DNA of 64,000 bases from Streptomyces sp. JH34. GTDB taxonomy: Bacteria; Actinomycetota; Actinomycetes; Streptomycetales; Streptomycetaceae. The position numbers and the translations under genes are program-made. Below the pieces are notes generated by a model, which searched no databases, was not told where the DNA came from, and saw nothing but the letters and a program-made list of their open reading frames with translations. This document shows positions 42,960 through 51,907 of the stretch, piece by piece (the stretch's first letter is position 1; each line of letters begins with the position of its first letter). The stretch lies in the NCBI RefSeq assembly GCF_029428875.1, contig NZ_JAJSOO010000001.1, positions 4,464,001 to 4,528,000 of the forward strand, read 5' to 3'.

Positions 42960-43856
42960 TTGACCACGCACGCACCGCAGGCGACGCAGTCGGTGACGCT
43001 GCCGGCCTCGCTCGACGAGGCCGTGGCGGCTCTCGGCGCCATGCCCGCCGCCGTCCCCGTGGCCGGCGGCACAGACCTCATGTCGGCCGTCAACAAGGGC
43101 CTGCTGCGGCCCTCGGGGCTCGTCGGTCTCGGCCGGATCAGCGAGCTGCGCGGCTGGCACTACCAGGACGGTCACGCCCTGCTCGGCGCCGGCCTCACCC
43201 ACGCGCGCATGGGGCGGCCCGACTTCGCCGCCCTCATCCCCGCGCTGGCCGCCTCCGCGCGCGCCGCCGGCCCGCCCCAGATCCGCAACGCCGGGACGCT
43301 CGGCGGCAACATCGCCACCGCGGCGCCGACCGGTGACTCCCTCCCGGTGCTGGCCGCCCTGGAGGCCGAGCTGGTCATCGCGGGCGCCGGAGGCTCCCGG
43401 CGTGAGATCCCCGTCTCGCACCTGCTGGCGGGCCGCGACATGCTCGAACCCGCCGAGCTGATCGGCTTCGTCCGCGTACCGCTCCTGCACGCCCCCCAGG
43501 TCTTCCTCAAGGCGACCGGACGCACCGGCCCCGGCCGGGCCACCGCCTCCGTCGCGGTCGTCCTGGACCCGGCGCGCCGCGGAGTGCGCTGCGCGGTCGG
43601 CGCGATCGCCCCGATGCCCCTGCGGCCCCTGGAGGCCGAACGCTGGATCGCCTCCCTGATCGACTGGGACGGCGAACGGGGCCTGGCCCCCGACGCGCTG
43701 GCCGCCTTCGGCGAGTACGTCGCGGCCGCCTGCATCCCGGACCAGGCTCCACCGGACGACGGGGGAGAGGCACCTCCGCTGTCGCCCGCCGTCCTGCACC
43801 TGCGGCGCACGGTCGCCGCGCTCGCCCGACGCGCACTGGGGAGGGCACTGTCGTGA
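42960..43856 (+). CDS. Molybdenum hydroxylase (xanthine dehydrogenase family), FAD-binding subunit
   Basis: 298 residues from TTG 42960, chosen because GGGAAGGGG lies ~10 nt upstream and the fold starts soon after (VTLPASLDEAVAALG). FAD-binding PCMH pattern: PVAGGTDLMSAVNKG, GAGLTHARMG, then PPQIRNAGTLGGNIATAAPTGDSLPVL with the two pyrophosphate loops. The middle-subunit type (CoxM/XdhB) passes electrons from the FeS subunit to FAD. The next gene overlaps the stop in GTGA. Confidence 0.9.
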   Translation: MTTHAPQATQSVTLPASLDEAVAALGAMPAAVPVAGGTDLMSAVNKGLLRPSGLVGLGRISELRGWHYQDGHALLGAGLTHARMGRPDFAALIPALAASARAAGPPQIRNAGTLGGNIATAAPTGDSLPVLAALEAELVIAGAGGSRREIPVSHLLAGRDMLEPAELIGFVRVPLLHAPQVFLKATGRTGPGRATASVAVVLDPARRGVRCAVGAIAPMPLRPLEAERWIASLIDWDGERGLAPDALAAFGEYVAAACIPDQAPPDDGGEAPPLSPAVLHLRRTVAALARRALGRALS

Positions 43857-45436
43857 GCAATGAAGAGAACCCCGAGCAGCAGCACGGGCAGCCCGACCCG
43901 TACGCCGGCTGGACACCGACCCCGCAGGGCGGTGAGTACGACGCCGAGGCGACCGCCTTCGTCCACCTGCCCCCGGAGGACCTCGCCGCCCTCGGGAACG
44001 ACCCGCTGGCCGCCCCCGGCCACAGCTACGTGCCGCCGATGATCCTGCCGCTGACCCCGGCCGCGGGACTCGACCCCGCGGCGACGGGCAGCTGGGTCAC
44101 GCAGACGCAGAGCCAGCAGGAGAGGGCGGCCGAGCGGTCCGCGAACGCCGAGGCCGTGCACTGGCCCGACCCGAACCAGCAGCAGGACCCGTACGCGCGG
44201 CAGGACCCGTACCAGCAGCCGTACCCGGACACCTCGCAGTACGCGCAGACGTCGTCCACGACGGCCCAGTGGCACTTCACCGAGGCCGTCCCCGACCCGG
44301 AGCCGGCCCCCGAGCCCGCCGGGCACACCGGCCAGTGGACCATCCCGGTCGCCGAAGGCGACCTCCCGGAGGAGTCCGGCGAGTTCTCGGCGTCGGCGAT
44401 GGCCTCCCAGTGGTACGCGGACACGCCCCCGGCCACCCTGCCGGGCGGTGCCCCCGCGCCGTGGGCGACGCAGGAACAGCCGGTCGCACCCGGGCCCGCC
44501 GCGGAAGAGGCCCCGGCCGGGCCCTCGGAGCCCGTGGAGGCCCTGGACGTCCCGGAGTCCACCGAGGACGCCCAGGAGGCGGACGCGGCCCCGGAGGAGG
44601 CCCCGGAGGCCTCCCTGGACGCCCCCGTCGCCCCCGTCGCGGAGGACCCGGCGCCGCAGGACGTGGAGCTTGCGGCCGAGGCACCGGAGGCGGCGGCCGA
44701 GCCCGACGGGACCGAACCCGCCCCGGAGCCTGACGGGGCGGAACCCGCCCCGGAGCCCGAAGCCACCCCGGGCCTCGAACCCGCTCCCGAGCACGGGCTC
44801 GCGCCCCCGGAGGAGGCCACGGCTCCTGCCGCCCCTCCGGACGGCCCCAGCGAGCACCCCTCGACCTCGTACGTCCTGCACGTGAACGGCGCCGACCGCC
44901 CCGTCAGCGACGCCTGGATCGGCGAGTCGCTCCTGTACGTGCTCCGTGAACGCCTCGGTCTCGCGGGCGCCAAGGACGGCTGCTCGCAGGGCGAGTGCGG
45001 TGCCTGCAACGTCCAGGTCGACGGCCGTCTGGTGGCCTCCTGCCTGGTTCCCGCCGCCACGACGGCCGGCAGCGAGGTCCGCACCGTCGAGGGCCTCGCG
45101 GTGGACGGCGAACCGTCCGACGTCCAGCGGGCCCTGGCCGAGTGCGGCGCCGTCCAGTGCGGCTTCTGCATCCCGGGCATGGCGATGACGGTCCACGACC
45201 TCCTGGAGGGCAACCACGCCCCCAGCGAGCTGGAGACCCGTCAGGCGCTGTGCGGCAACCTCTGCCGGTGCTCCGGCTACCGGGGTGTACTCGACGCCGT
45301 ACGCGACGTCGTCGCGGCCCGGGAGGCGGCCGACGGGACGGTCACCGCCGCCCCGGACGACGCCGAACCGCGCATCCCGCACCAGGCCGCCCCCGGCGAG
45401 GGCGGCGTCCAGACCCACGAGGGAGACGTCCGGTGA
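43853..45436 (+). CDS. Molybdenum hydroxylase 2Fe-2S subunit with long acidic Pro-rich N-terminal extension
   Basis: 527 residues from GTG 43853; usual CoxS-type subunits have ~160. Residues 1-335 are low complexity: QDPYARQDPYQQPY-like Gln/Tyr/Pro stretches, then a Pro/Glu/Ala tract with EPAPEPD repeats. From ~340 comes the ferredoxin-like domain: GCSQGECGACNVQVDG with the first cluster, and CGFCIPGM plus CGNLCRCSGYRG with the second. The cluster domain is complete. The extension shows no signal or TM segment and may be a flexible scaffold. Confidence 0.9.
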   Translation: MSNEENPEQQHGQPDPYAGWTPTPQGGEYDAEATAFVHLPPEDLAALGNDPLAAPGHSYVPPMILPLTPAAGLDPAATGSWVTQTQSQQERAAERSANAEAVHWPDPNQQQDPYARQDPYQQPYPDTSQYAQTSSTTAQWHFTEAVPDPEPAPEPAGHTGQWTIPVAEGDLPEESGEFSASAMASQWYADTPPATLPGGAPAPWATQEQPVAPGPAAEEAPAGPSEPVEALDVPESTEDAQEADAAPEEAPEASLDAPVAPVAEDPAPQDVELAAEAPEAAAEPDGTEPAPEPDGAEPAPEPEATPGLEPAPEHGLAPPEEATAPAAPPDGPSEHPSTSYVLHVNGADRPVSDAWIGESLLYVLRERLGLAGAKDGCSQGECGACNVQVDGRLVASCLVPAATTAGSEVRTVEGLAVDGEPSDVQRALAECGAVQCGFCIPGMAMTVHDLLEGNHAPSELETRQALCGNLCRCSGYRGVLDAVRDVVAAREAADGTVTAAPDDAEPRIPHQAAPGEGGVQTHEGDVR

Positions 45437-45516
45437 ATTCCGTGCCGTCCCCCGAACGACCGGTCACCCCCGACGACAGCCGAAGCAGCGGAGCGAACGA
45501 CAAGGAGGCGGCGTGA
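45433..45516 (+). CDS. 27-residue bridging ORF
   Basis: GTG 45433 sits in GTGA shared with the 2Fe-2S subunit stop, and its own TGA (45514-45516) sits in GTGA shared with the Mo-subunit start at 45513. GAGGGAG lies 7 nt upstream. The product (NSVPSPERPVTPDD..., ending NDKEAA) is hydrophilic and resembles no family. Its likely role is to keep ribosomes moving between the flanking genes. Confidence 0.45.
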   Translation: MNSVPSPERPVTPDDSRSSGANDKEAA

Positions 45517-47846
45517 CCAGCGACGCAGCCACCGCGACCAGCGCCACACGGACCACACCGCAGTCCGAGGGCGCCGAACCGGAACAGGAAGTGCCCGCGC
45601 TCGGGCTGGGCACCTCGCTGCCGCCCGCCGACGCCCGCGCCAAGACCGAGGGCACCTTCCCCTACGCCGCCGACCTGTGGGCCGAGGGGCTGCTGTGGGC
45701 GGCGATGCTGCGCTCCCCGCACCCGCACGCGCGCATCCTGTCGATCGACACGACGGCCGCCGCCGCCATGCCGGGTGTCCGCGCGGTCGTCACGCACGAG
45801 GACATCCCCGGCGACGGTTCGTACGGCCGCCGGGTCGTCGACCGGCCCGTGTTCGCCTCCGATCTCGTCCGCCACCACGGCGAGGCGATCGCCGCCGTCG
45901 CCGCCGACCACCCCGACACCGCCAGGCTGGCCGCCGCGGCGATCGCCGTCGAGTACGAGCTGCTCGAACCGGTCACCGACCCCGAGAAGGCCTTCGCCGC
46001 CGAACCCCTGCACCCCGACGGCAACCTCATCCGCCACATCCCGCTGCGCTACGGCGACCCGGACGCCCTCGGTGAGGTCATCGTCGAGGGCCTGTACCGC
46101 ATCGGCCGTCAGGACCCCGCCCCGATCGGCGCCGAGGCAGGCCTCGCCGTGCCACGCCCCGACGGGGGCGTCGAGCTGTACACGGCGTCCACCGACCCGC
46201 ACACCGACCGCGATCTGGCCGCCGCCTGCTTCGGCCTGGACCCCGACCGGGTCAAGGTCGTCGTGACCGGTGTCCCCGGTGCGACGGGCGACCGGGAGGA
46301 CCCCGGCTTCCAGATCCCGCTCGGTCTCCTCGCGCTGCACACCGGCTGCCCCGTCAAACTGGCGGCCACCCGCGAGGAGTCCTTCCTCGGGCACGCCCAC
46401 CGCCACCCGACCCTGCTGCGCTACCGCCACCACGCGGACGCCGAGGGCAGGCTGGTCAAGGTCGAGGCACAGATCCTCCTCGACGCCGGCGCGTACGCCG
46501 ACTCCTCGTCCGAGTCCCTGGCCGCCGCCGTGGCCTTCGCCTGCGGTCCGTACGTCGTCCCGCACGCCTTCATCGAGGGCTGGGCGGTCCGTACGAACAA
46601 CCCGCCGTCCGGGCACGTGCGGGGCGAGGGCGCGATGCAGGTCTGCGCCGCCTACGAGGGCCAGATGGACAAGCTGGCGGCGAAACTGGGCATCGACCCG
46701 GTCGAACTCCGGCTGCGCAACGCGCTGTCCACGGGCGACATCCTCCCCACCAGCCAGACGGTGACCTGCCCCGCCCCCGTCGCCGAACTCCTCGGCGAGC
46801 TCCGCGACTTCCCGCTGCCGGCGCTCCCCAAGGACGCCCCGGAGGACGACTGGCTGCTCCCCGGGGGCCCGGAGGGCGCGGGCGAGCCCGGTGCCGTGCG
46901 AAGGGGCGTCGGCTACGCCCTGGGCATGGTCCACATGCTGGGCGCCGAGGGTGCCGACGAGGTCTCCACGGCCACGGTGCGGGTCCACGACGGCGTCGCC
47001 ACCGTCATCTGCGCGGCCGTCGAGACCGGGCAGGGCTTCACCACGCTCGCCCGGCAGATCGTCCAGGAGACCCTGGGCGTCGAAGAGGTACACGTGGCGG
47101 CGGTGGACACCGACCAGCCCCCCGCGGGCCCTGCGACGCACGGCCGTCACACCTGGGTCTCGGGCGGTGCGGTCGAACGCGCCGCCAAGATGGTCCGCAC
47201 CCAGCTCCTCCAGCCGCTGGCCCACAAGTTCGGCATGTCCACCGAGCTCCTCCAGATCGCCGACGGCAAGATCACCTCATACGACGGTGTGCTGTCCACG
47301 ACGGTCATGGAGGCGATGGACGGCAAGGAACTCTGGGCCACCGCCCAGTGCCGCCCCCACCCCACCGAACCCCTGGACGAGTCCGGGCAGGGGGACGCGT
47401 TCGTGGGTCTGGCCTTCTGCGCGGTCCGCGCGGTGGTGGACGTCGACATCGAGCTCGGCTCGGTCCGGGTGGTCGAGATGGCCGTCGCCCAGGACGTCGG
47501 CCGGATCCTCAACCCGTCACAGCTGGCGACCCGCATCGAGGCCGGCGTCACGCAGGGCATCGGCGCGGCCCTCACGGAGAACCTCCGTACCGCCCGCGGA
47601 CTCATCCGGCACCCGGACCTCACCGGTTACGCCCTTCCGACGGCACTGGACGCCCCGGACATCCACATCGTCAAGCTGATCGAGGAACGCGACGTGGTCG
47701 CCCCCTTCGGCGCCAAGCCGGTCTCGGCGGTCCCGGTCGTGACGTCCCCGGCCGCGGTCGCCTCGGCGGTCCGCGCCGCGACGGGCCGCCCGGTCAACCG
47801 CCTCCCGATCCGCCCTCAGGCGGCGGTGGCCACAACCAAGTCCTGA
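45513..47846 (+). CDS. Molybdenum hydroxylase, molybdopterin-binding subunit
   Basis: 777 residues from GTG 45513 with AAGGAGG upstream. N-terminal aldehyde oxidase/xanthine dehydrogenase a/b hammerhead (DARAKTEGTFPYAADLWAEGLLWAAML), then the Mo-cofactor domain with SGHVRGEGAMQVCAAYE, GQGFTTLARQIVQETLG, VAQDVGRILNP and GVTQGIGAALTENL. The Glu expected near the C-terminus is in KPVSAVPVVTSPAAVASAV-like context where many homologues have GxGE; here the Glu is not evident, so substrate and activity deserve caution. Purines are possible substrates but not shown. Confidence 0.88.
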   Translation: MTSDAATATSATRTTPQSEGAEPEQEVPALGLGTSLPPADARAKTEGTFPYAADLWAEGLLWAAMLRSPHPHARILSIDTTAAAAMPGVRAVVTHEDIPGDGSYGRRVVDRPVFASDLVRHHGEAIAAVAADHPDTARLAAAAIAVEYELLEPVTDPEKAFAAEPLHPDGNLIRHIPLRYGDPDALGEVIVEGLYRIGRQDPAPIGAEAGLAVPRPDGGVELYTASTDPHTDRDLAAACFGLDPDRVKVVVTGVPGATGDREDPGFQIPLGLLALHTGCPVKLAATREESFLGHAHRHPTLLRYRHHADAEGRLVKVEAQILLDAGAYADSSSESLAAAVAFACGPYVVPHAFIEGWAVRTNNPPSGHVRGEGAMQVCAAYEGQMDKLAAKLGIDPVELRLRNALSTGDILPTSQTVTCPAPVAELLGELRDFPLPALPKDAPEDDWLLPGGPEGAGEPGAVRRGVGYALGMVHMLGAEGADEVSTATVRVHDGVATVICAAVETGQGFTTLARQIVQETLGVEEVHVAAVDTDQPPAGPATHGRHTWVSGGAVERAAKMVRTQLLQPLAHKFGMSTELLQIADGKITSYDGVLSTTVMEAMDGKELWATAQCRPHPTEPLDESGQGDAFVGLAFCAVRAVVDVDIELGSVRVVEMAVAQDVGRILNPSQLATRIEAGVTQGIGAALTENLRTARGLIRHPDLTGYALPTALDAPDIHIVKLIEERDVVAPFGAKPVSAVPVVTSPAAVASAVRAATGRPVNRLPIRPQAAVATTKS

Positions 47847-47973
47847 GCCGGGGCGGCGCTGCGGCCGTGACGTGTGATGCGCGTTGCACCCGTGGCCCGT
47901 GCATGCGGAGTGTCACCGTTGCTGACTACTGTGGCCCTTGAAGCAGTGGCCGGCCGGATACGGGGAGTGTGCT

Positions 47974-48480
47974 GTGCTGCCGACTGAGGGTTCCGTAGGG
48001 GGTATGGCGGCTGTGCCGTTCATGGGTGTCACGTCAGCTGCCGCGGCAGCCGAACTGGCCACCGAGCTCACGTCGTTCAAGAAATTTCGCAATCGTATCG
48101 ACGAGATACTGATCGCGCTAAAGGAGTCCCCGGCCGACGCGACCCAGCTCGGCCAGGACCCGATGAAGCGCGCCCAGTTCGGCGGCGGCGACTACCACTG
48201 GGCCGAGGCCGCAAGCCTGTTCATGTCGTACCAGACGGTGATCACAGAGCTGGAGACGCTCTCGAAGACCCTCTCGGACTCCATAGAGGGCTTGAGCATC
48301 GCGGTCCTGGCCTCGCACAACGGCTACGAGAACCTGGACATCGACATCCGGCGCCGCATGCTCGAGATCTCGGACGGGGTGAAGGAGCAGTACGGGGGCG
48401 AGTACGACCCGACGGGCCGGCGGAACGGGGACACGACTCCGGACACACCCAAGCCGGAGCCGACCACCGGAGCGATCTGA
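47974..48480 (+). CDS. ESX/PE-like small helical protein of the mycosin locus
   Basis: 168 residues from GTG 47974 (GGGGAG 7 nt upstream). Mostly helical with no Cys, signal or TM: AAAAAELATELTSFKKFRNRIDEI, HWAEAASLFMSYQTVITELETL, IAVLASHNGYENLDIDIRRRML. The tail is polar and Pro/Thr-rich. It precedes a WXG-type gene by 45 nt, and together they look like a helical-hairpin partner pair for type VII secretion. I do not recognise the exact family. Confidence 0.6.
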   Translation: MLPTEGSVGGMAAVPFMGVTSAAAAAELATELTSFKKFRNRIDEILIALKESPADATQLGQDPMKRAQFGGGDYHWAEAASLFMSYQTVITELETLSKTLSDSIEGLSIAVLASHNGYENLDIDIRRRMLEISDGVKEQYGGEYDPTGRRNGDTTPDTPKPEPTTGAI

Positions 48481-48525
48481 CGACGACTAACGCAAGTACT
48501 GCACGGGGGACGGAGGGGGCTGGGG

Positions 48526-49965
48526 ATGGACCACGGGGAAGCAGGACAGGGCACACCCTTCGACAGCATGACTCACGAGACCATGCTGGCCTGGTTGGAC
48601 ATGGCCAACAGCGGGGCGATCCAGGGTGCGTCGGACCGGTTGATCAGTGCTGCCAAGGAGATCCGCGAGATCGCGGAGGAGCTGAAGGCCCGTCCGCAGA
48701 CGGTCGAGTGGAAGGGCGAGGGCGCCACAGCCTTCCGTACCTGGAGCGCGGACCTGGCCAACGCGACGCTGCGCCTCGGCGATTACAGCGAAGGCGCGTC
48801 GAAGTGGCTGGCGCAGGCCTCCGACTCGCTCGCCTTGGCCCAGGTGTCCATCCCGCGTACGGACGCGAGCGCACAGGCGAACCTGGATGCGTCGAAGGCG
48901 GCGCGGAACGACCCGGACGCGTCGGCGGTAGAGAAGAAGTCCCTGGAGACCCTGCTCGCCGCCAAGGAGTCGAACCGCCAGGAGGCGGCGGCACAGATGC
49001 GGAAGCTGGCGCAGTCGTACGCGTTGTCGGCCTCGCAGCTGGACGGCCTGGAGAAGCCGGCGTTCCCGCCTCCGCCGGGGGCGATCGTGCCTGAGCGCGA
49101 CGATAGGGCGCTGAACACAAGCAATAGTCGCGACTTCACGTCCGGGCCGGCGGGTGACGGTGCGACCGCCCATGTTCCGGTGAGTGAGGGTAATGGCGTG
49201 GACAGTCCGGGCAGTACCACGACTGCCGCACGAGTGGTGGTGGATCAGCCCACCGTGGCCGGGCCGCCGGTTTCGCGGCCGGTGGCGATGGAGATTGCTG
49301 GGGTAGCCACGCTGCCCGACACGCCAACTGCTGTGCCGCACGCCTCTGCCGTGGGAGGCAAGCCAGATGGCGCTCCTGCCCTCACAGGTCCTCTTGCAGT
49401 TGGAGGAACAGTCCTTCCGCCCAGCACCAGGGGTGGAAGGACGGCAGGCAATGTGCGCCTGCCGATTCTTTCGCCAGGCGGAGGAAATCCGGGGAGCGGT
49501 ATCGTCGGCAGACCTTCCCAAGATGGAGGAACTGTCGGAGGCCGACCTGTTGCACAATCCACCGGCCACCCGGCAAGCGGATTGGCCCGCGGCAATGTCA
49601 TCGGTAGCGAAGGAACACCTGGCGGCCGACCGCCCATGGAGCATGGCGGGAGCTCGGGCGGCCGGAGTGGCATTGTCGGTGGCCGCCGCTCGACAGGCGA
49701 GGCCGGAGGCGTGGTAGGCGGCCGTCCTCAGCAGGCTGGACGCTCGCTCGGTCGGCCCTTTACTCCCGGGGGCACCGGTCTGGTTCGAGGAGTTGCAGGC
49801 GAGGGCACTCGTGGCGCCGGTGGTGCAGGACGCGGAGCGGGAAGTGCTCCGCAGAGGCCAGGAGACCCGCGGCGTGAGGACCGCGAGCGTCCGGACTACC
49901 TCGTGGAGGACGAGGAGACGTGGCAGCAAGGTGGTCGGCGGGCTGTGCCGCCTGTTATTGACTGA
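48526..49965 (+). CDS. WXG/PPE-like type VII secretion protein
   Basis: 479 residues from ATG 48526 (GGAGGGGG upstream). N-terminal ~170 residues are helical with a W-K-G turn at 62-64 (TVEWKGEGATAFRTW), the hallmark of ESX helical hairpins. After residue ~180 the protein becomes Pro-, Gly- and Ser-rich with repeats such as GNPGSGIVGRPSQ, GGRPVAQSTG and VVGGRPQQAG, and it ends in a DEETWQQ-containing acidic tail. No signal peptide. Third-position G/C drops in the repeat part. Mycosin follows after 23 nt. Likely an EspB-like secreted or surface protein. Confidence 0.75.
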   Translation: MDHGEAGQGTPFDSMTHETMLAWLDMANSGAIQGASDRLISAAKEIREIAEELKARPQTVEWKGEGATAFRTWSADLANATLRLGDYSEGASKWLAQASDSLALAQVSIPRTDASAQANLDASKAARNDPDASAVEKKSLETLLAAKESNRQEAAAQMRKLAQSYALSASQLDGLEKPAFPPPPGAIVPERDDRALNTSNSRDFTSGPAGDGATAHVPVSEGNGVDSPGSTTTAARVVVDQPTVAGPPVSRPVAMEIAGVATLPDTPTAVPHASAVGGKPDGAPALTGPLAVGGTVLPPSTRGGRTAGNVRLPILSPGGGNPGSGIVGRPSQDGGTVGGRPVAQSTGHPASGLARGNVIGSEGTPGGRPPMEHGGSSGGRSGIVGGRRSTGEAGGVVGGRPQQAGRSLGRPFTPGGTGLVRGVAGEGTRGAGGAGRGAGSAPQRPGDPRREDRERPDYLVEDEETWQQGGRRAVPPVID

Positions 49966-49988
49966 GCCGTAGACAACAGAGGAATCGG

Positions 49989-51353
49989 ATGCGTACCAGC
50001 AGCACCGGGGGTGCCCCCCGTCGAGTCGCTTTGCCCCTTGTGCTAGGCCTATTGCTTGCCGTGGGTCTCTCCGCACGTGCTCAAGCCGATTCTGCTCGCT
50101 CCGAGCAGTGGCATCTCGATGCCATGAAGGCTGAGGAGATGTGGCAGGACAGTACCGGCGAGGGAGTCACTGTCGCCGTTGTCGACTCAGGTGTGGACGC
50201 GACCAATGCTGATCTGGTCGGTCGGGTCCTCAATGGGTTGAACCTCGAAGAAACCCTTCCGGGCGACGAACTTGACGATTACAGCGGCCACGGCACAGGC
50301 ATGGCTGGCTTGATCTCCGGCACTGGCAAAGCTATTGCAGGGAACGGTGCTTTCGGATTGGCTCCGGGCGCCAAGATTCTTCCTATTCGTATGCCGAAGG
50401 GGGGAGGGGGGGCGACCCAGGCTGAGGGGGAAAGGCGCTTCAATGAGAGCCTTTCGAAGGCAATTCGCTACGCTGTGGACCGTGACGCCAAGATCATCAA
50501 TGTCTCGTTGGGATCTAGTGCTGGCTCGGACCAATTGAATGACGCAGTCGCCTACGCTCTAGCCGAGGGATCGCTCATCTTTGCTGCAGCCGGAAACTCT
50601 GGCGACGACACAAACTTTGTTGAGTACCCTGCAGGAACACCTGGTGTCGTGGGCGTTGGCGCCATCGGAAAAGATCTCCAAAAGACAGATGAATCGCAGT
50701 TCGGCCCTCAGGTGGACTTGTCTGCGCCGGGCGAAGAGATGATTCATGCCTGTGGCGGTGACACTGGGTTGTGCGAGTCGCACGGGAGCAGCGATGCCTC
50801 CGCCCTCGCTTCCGCCTCCGCCGCGCTCATCTGGTCCAAGTACCCGGACTGGACCAACAACCAAGTCCTTCGGGTCCTGCTCAACACGGCCGGTGGCCCC
50901 ACGACCGGTGAGGAGCGCGCGGACGACATCGGCTACGGCATCGTCCGCCCCCGGATCGCCCTGAAGACCCCTGGCGACCCGGGCCCCGCCGACGAGTACC
51001 CCCTCCCCGACCTCGCGGAGGCCGAGTCCCGGACGCCCTCCGCCGAACCCACCAAGGCAGTGGGCGGCTCCGAGGAGAGCGACAAGCCGGCGGCTGCAGC
51101 GCCGACCACCGACGACGGCGGCAACACGGCTCTCTGGATCGGTCTGGGCATCGGTGCGGCCGCCCTCATCGGCGCCGCAGTGGCAGTCATGGCAATCCGC
51201 TCCCGCCGCCGGAGCGCCGCGCGCACTGCCCCGCACTCGCATCCGTACCAGCAGCAACCACAGCCGCCGTACCCGTCGTACGGGCCCCCGCCCGGCGCTC
51301 CTGGATCCGGTGCACCGTACGGCGGCCCTCCAGGCCAAGGCCCCACCGCCTGA
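49989..51353 (+). CDS. Mycosin-type subtilisin protease (type VII secretion associated)
   Basis: 454 residues from ATG 49989. Signal peptide ending near ARAQA; S8 catalytic triad Asp66 (VVDSGVD), His101 (GHGTGMAG) and Ser268 (HGSSDASALAS, where many relatives have GTS). A Pro/Glu linker leads to one TM helix near 380-405 and a cytoplasmic Pro/Gly/Tyr-rich tail (QQPQPPYPSYGPPPG). Mycosins stay membrane-bound and support ESX secretion. Codon use up to ~50760 is much less GC3-biased than the remainder, giving a mosaic gene. Two ESX-like genes precede it in an operon. Confidence 0.9.
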   Translation: MRTSSTGGAPRRVALPLVLGLLLAVGLSARAQADSARSEQWHLDAMKAEEMWQDSTGEGVTVAVVDSGVDATNADLVGRVLNGLNLEETLPGDELDDYSGHGTGMAGLISGTGKAIAGNGAFGLAPGAKILPIRMPKGGGGATQAEGERRFNESLSKAIRYAVDRDAKIINVSLGSSAGSDQLNDAVAYALAEGSLIFAAAGNSGDDTNFVEYPAGTPGVVGVGAIGKDLQKTDESQFGPQVDLSAPGEEMIHACGGDTGLCESHGSSDASALASASAALIWSKYPDWTNNQVLRVLLNTAGGPTTGEERADDIGYGIVRPRIALKTPGDPGPADEYPLPDLAEAESRTPSAEPTKAVGGSEESDKPAAAAPTTDDGGNTALWIGLGIGAAALIGAAVAVMAIRSRRRSAARTAPHSHPYQQQPQPPYPSYGPPPGAPGSGAPYGGPPGQGPTA

Positions 51354-51382
51354 ATCCGCCTGGTGATAGCCCGCCAGGCTCC

Positions 51383-51907
51383 CTACCCGGGAAGCCTCAG
51401 GCCTCGGCTGTCGGCGACGCGGAGGGCGTCGGTCAGGCACTCCGCGAGCCGCCGAGTCACGTAGAGCAGCTCATCCCGCGTGGGACGTTCGAGGCTTCGG
51501 ATCACGGTGCGGGAGAGCTTGAGAACCTCTCTTCCTGTGTCGAGCTGAGTAGCTTCGACGCTGTCGGCCAGGCGTGAAAGGTGGCTATGCGCGCCGTCGG
51601 TGACAAGGAGGGTCGGTTGGCCGTCCGCCCCGCACCAGGGCAGCAGTCGAATCGGCTGCGTCCTCGGCGGCATCCCGTACCTCTCGCTCGCGTTCCAGAC
51701 ACCCTTGTCGATGGCGATCCAGACCTGGCAGCCCCCGAAGGCGAACATCCCGGCGACCCCGAACGCGGCGACCGGCACCGCAAGAGCCGCGTCCGACGGC
51801 TGCCGCGCCGCGTGCGGCCGGGCCTGCCAGTACAGCCGATAAGGGCCGACCAACGCCACGACGAGAAACGCCGCGGCTATGACGAACAAGAAGATGCTGA
51901 CTGCCAC
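51383..51907 (-). CDS. Small membrane protein of unknown function
   Basis: 174 residues from GTG 51907-51905 with GGGGAG upstream; a TTG at 51952 would add 15 residues. Two TM helices near the N-terminus (SIFLFVIAAAFLVVALVG; ALAVPVAAFGVAGMFAFG), then a soluble domain (RYGMPPRTQPIRLLPW, KLSRTVIRSLERPTRDELLY). Convergent with mycosin and next to tRNA-Cys. No family recognised. Confidence 0.6.
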   Translation of the reverse strand: MAVSIFLFVIAAAFLVVALVGPYRLYWQARPHAARQPSDAALAVPVAAFGVAGMFAFGGCQVWIAIDKGVWNASERYGMPPRTQPIRLLPWCGADGQPTLLVTDGAHSHLSRLADSVEATQLDTGREVLKLSRTVIRSLERPTRDELLYVTRRLAECLTDALRVADSRGLRLPG

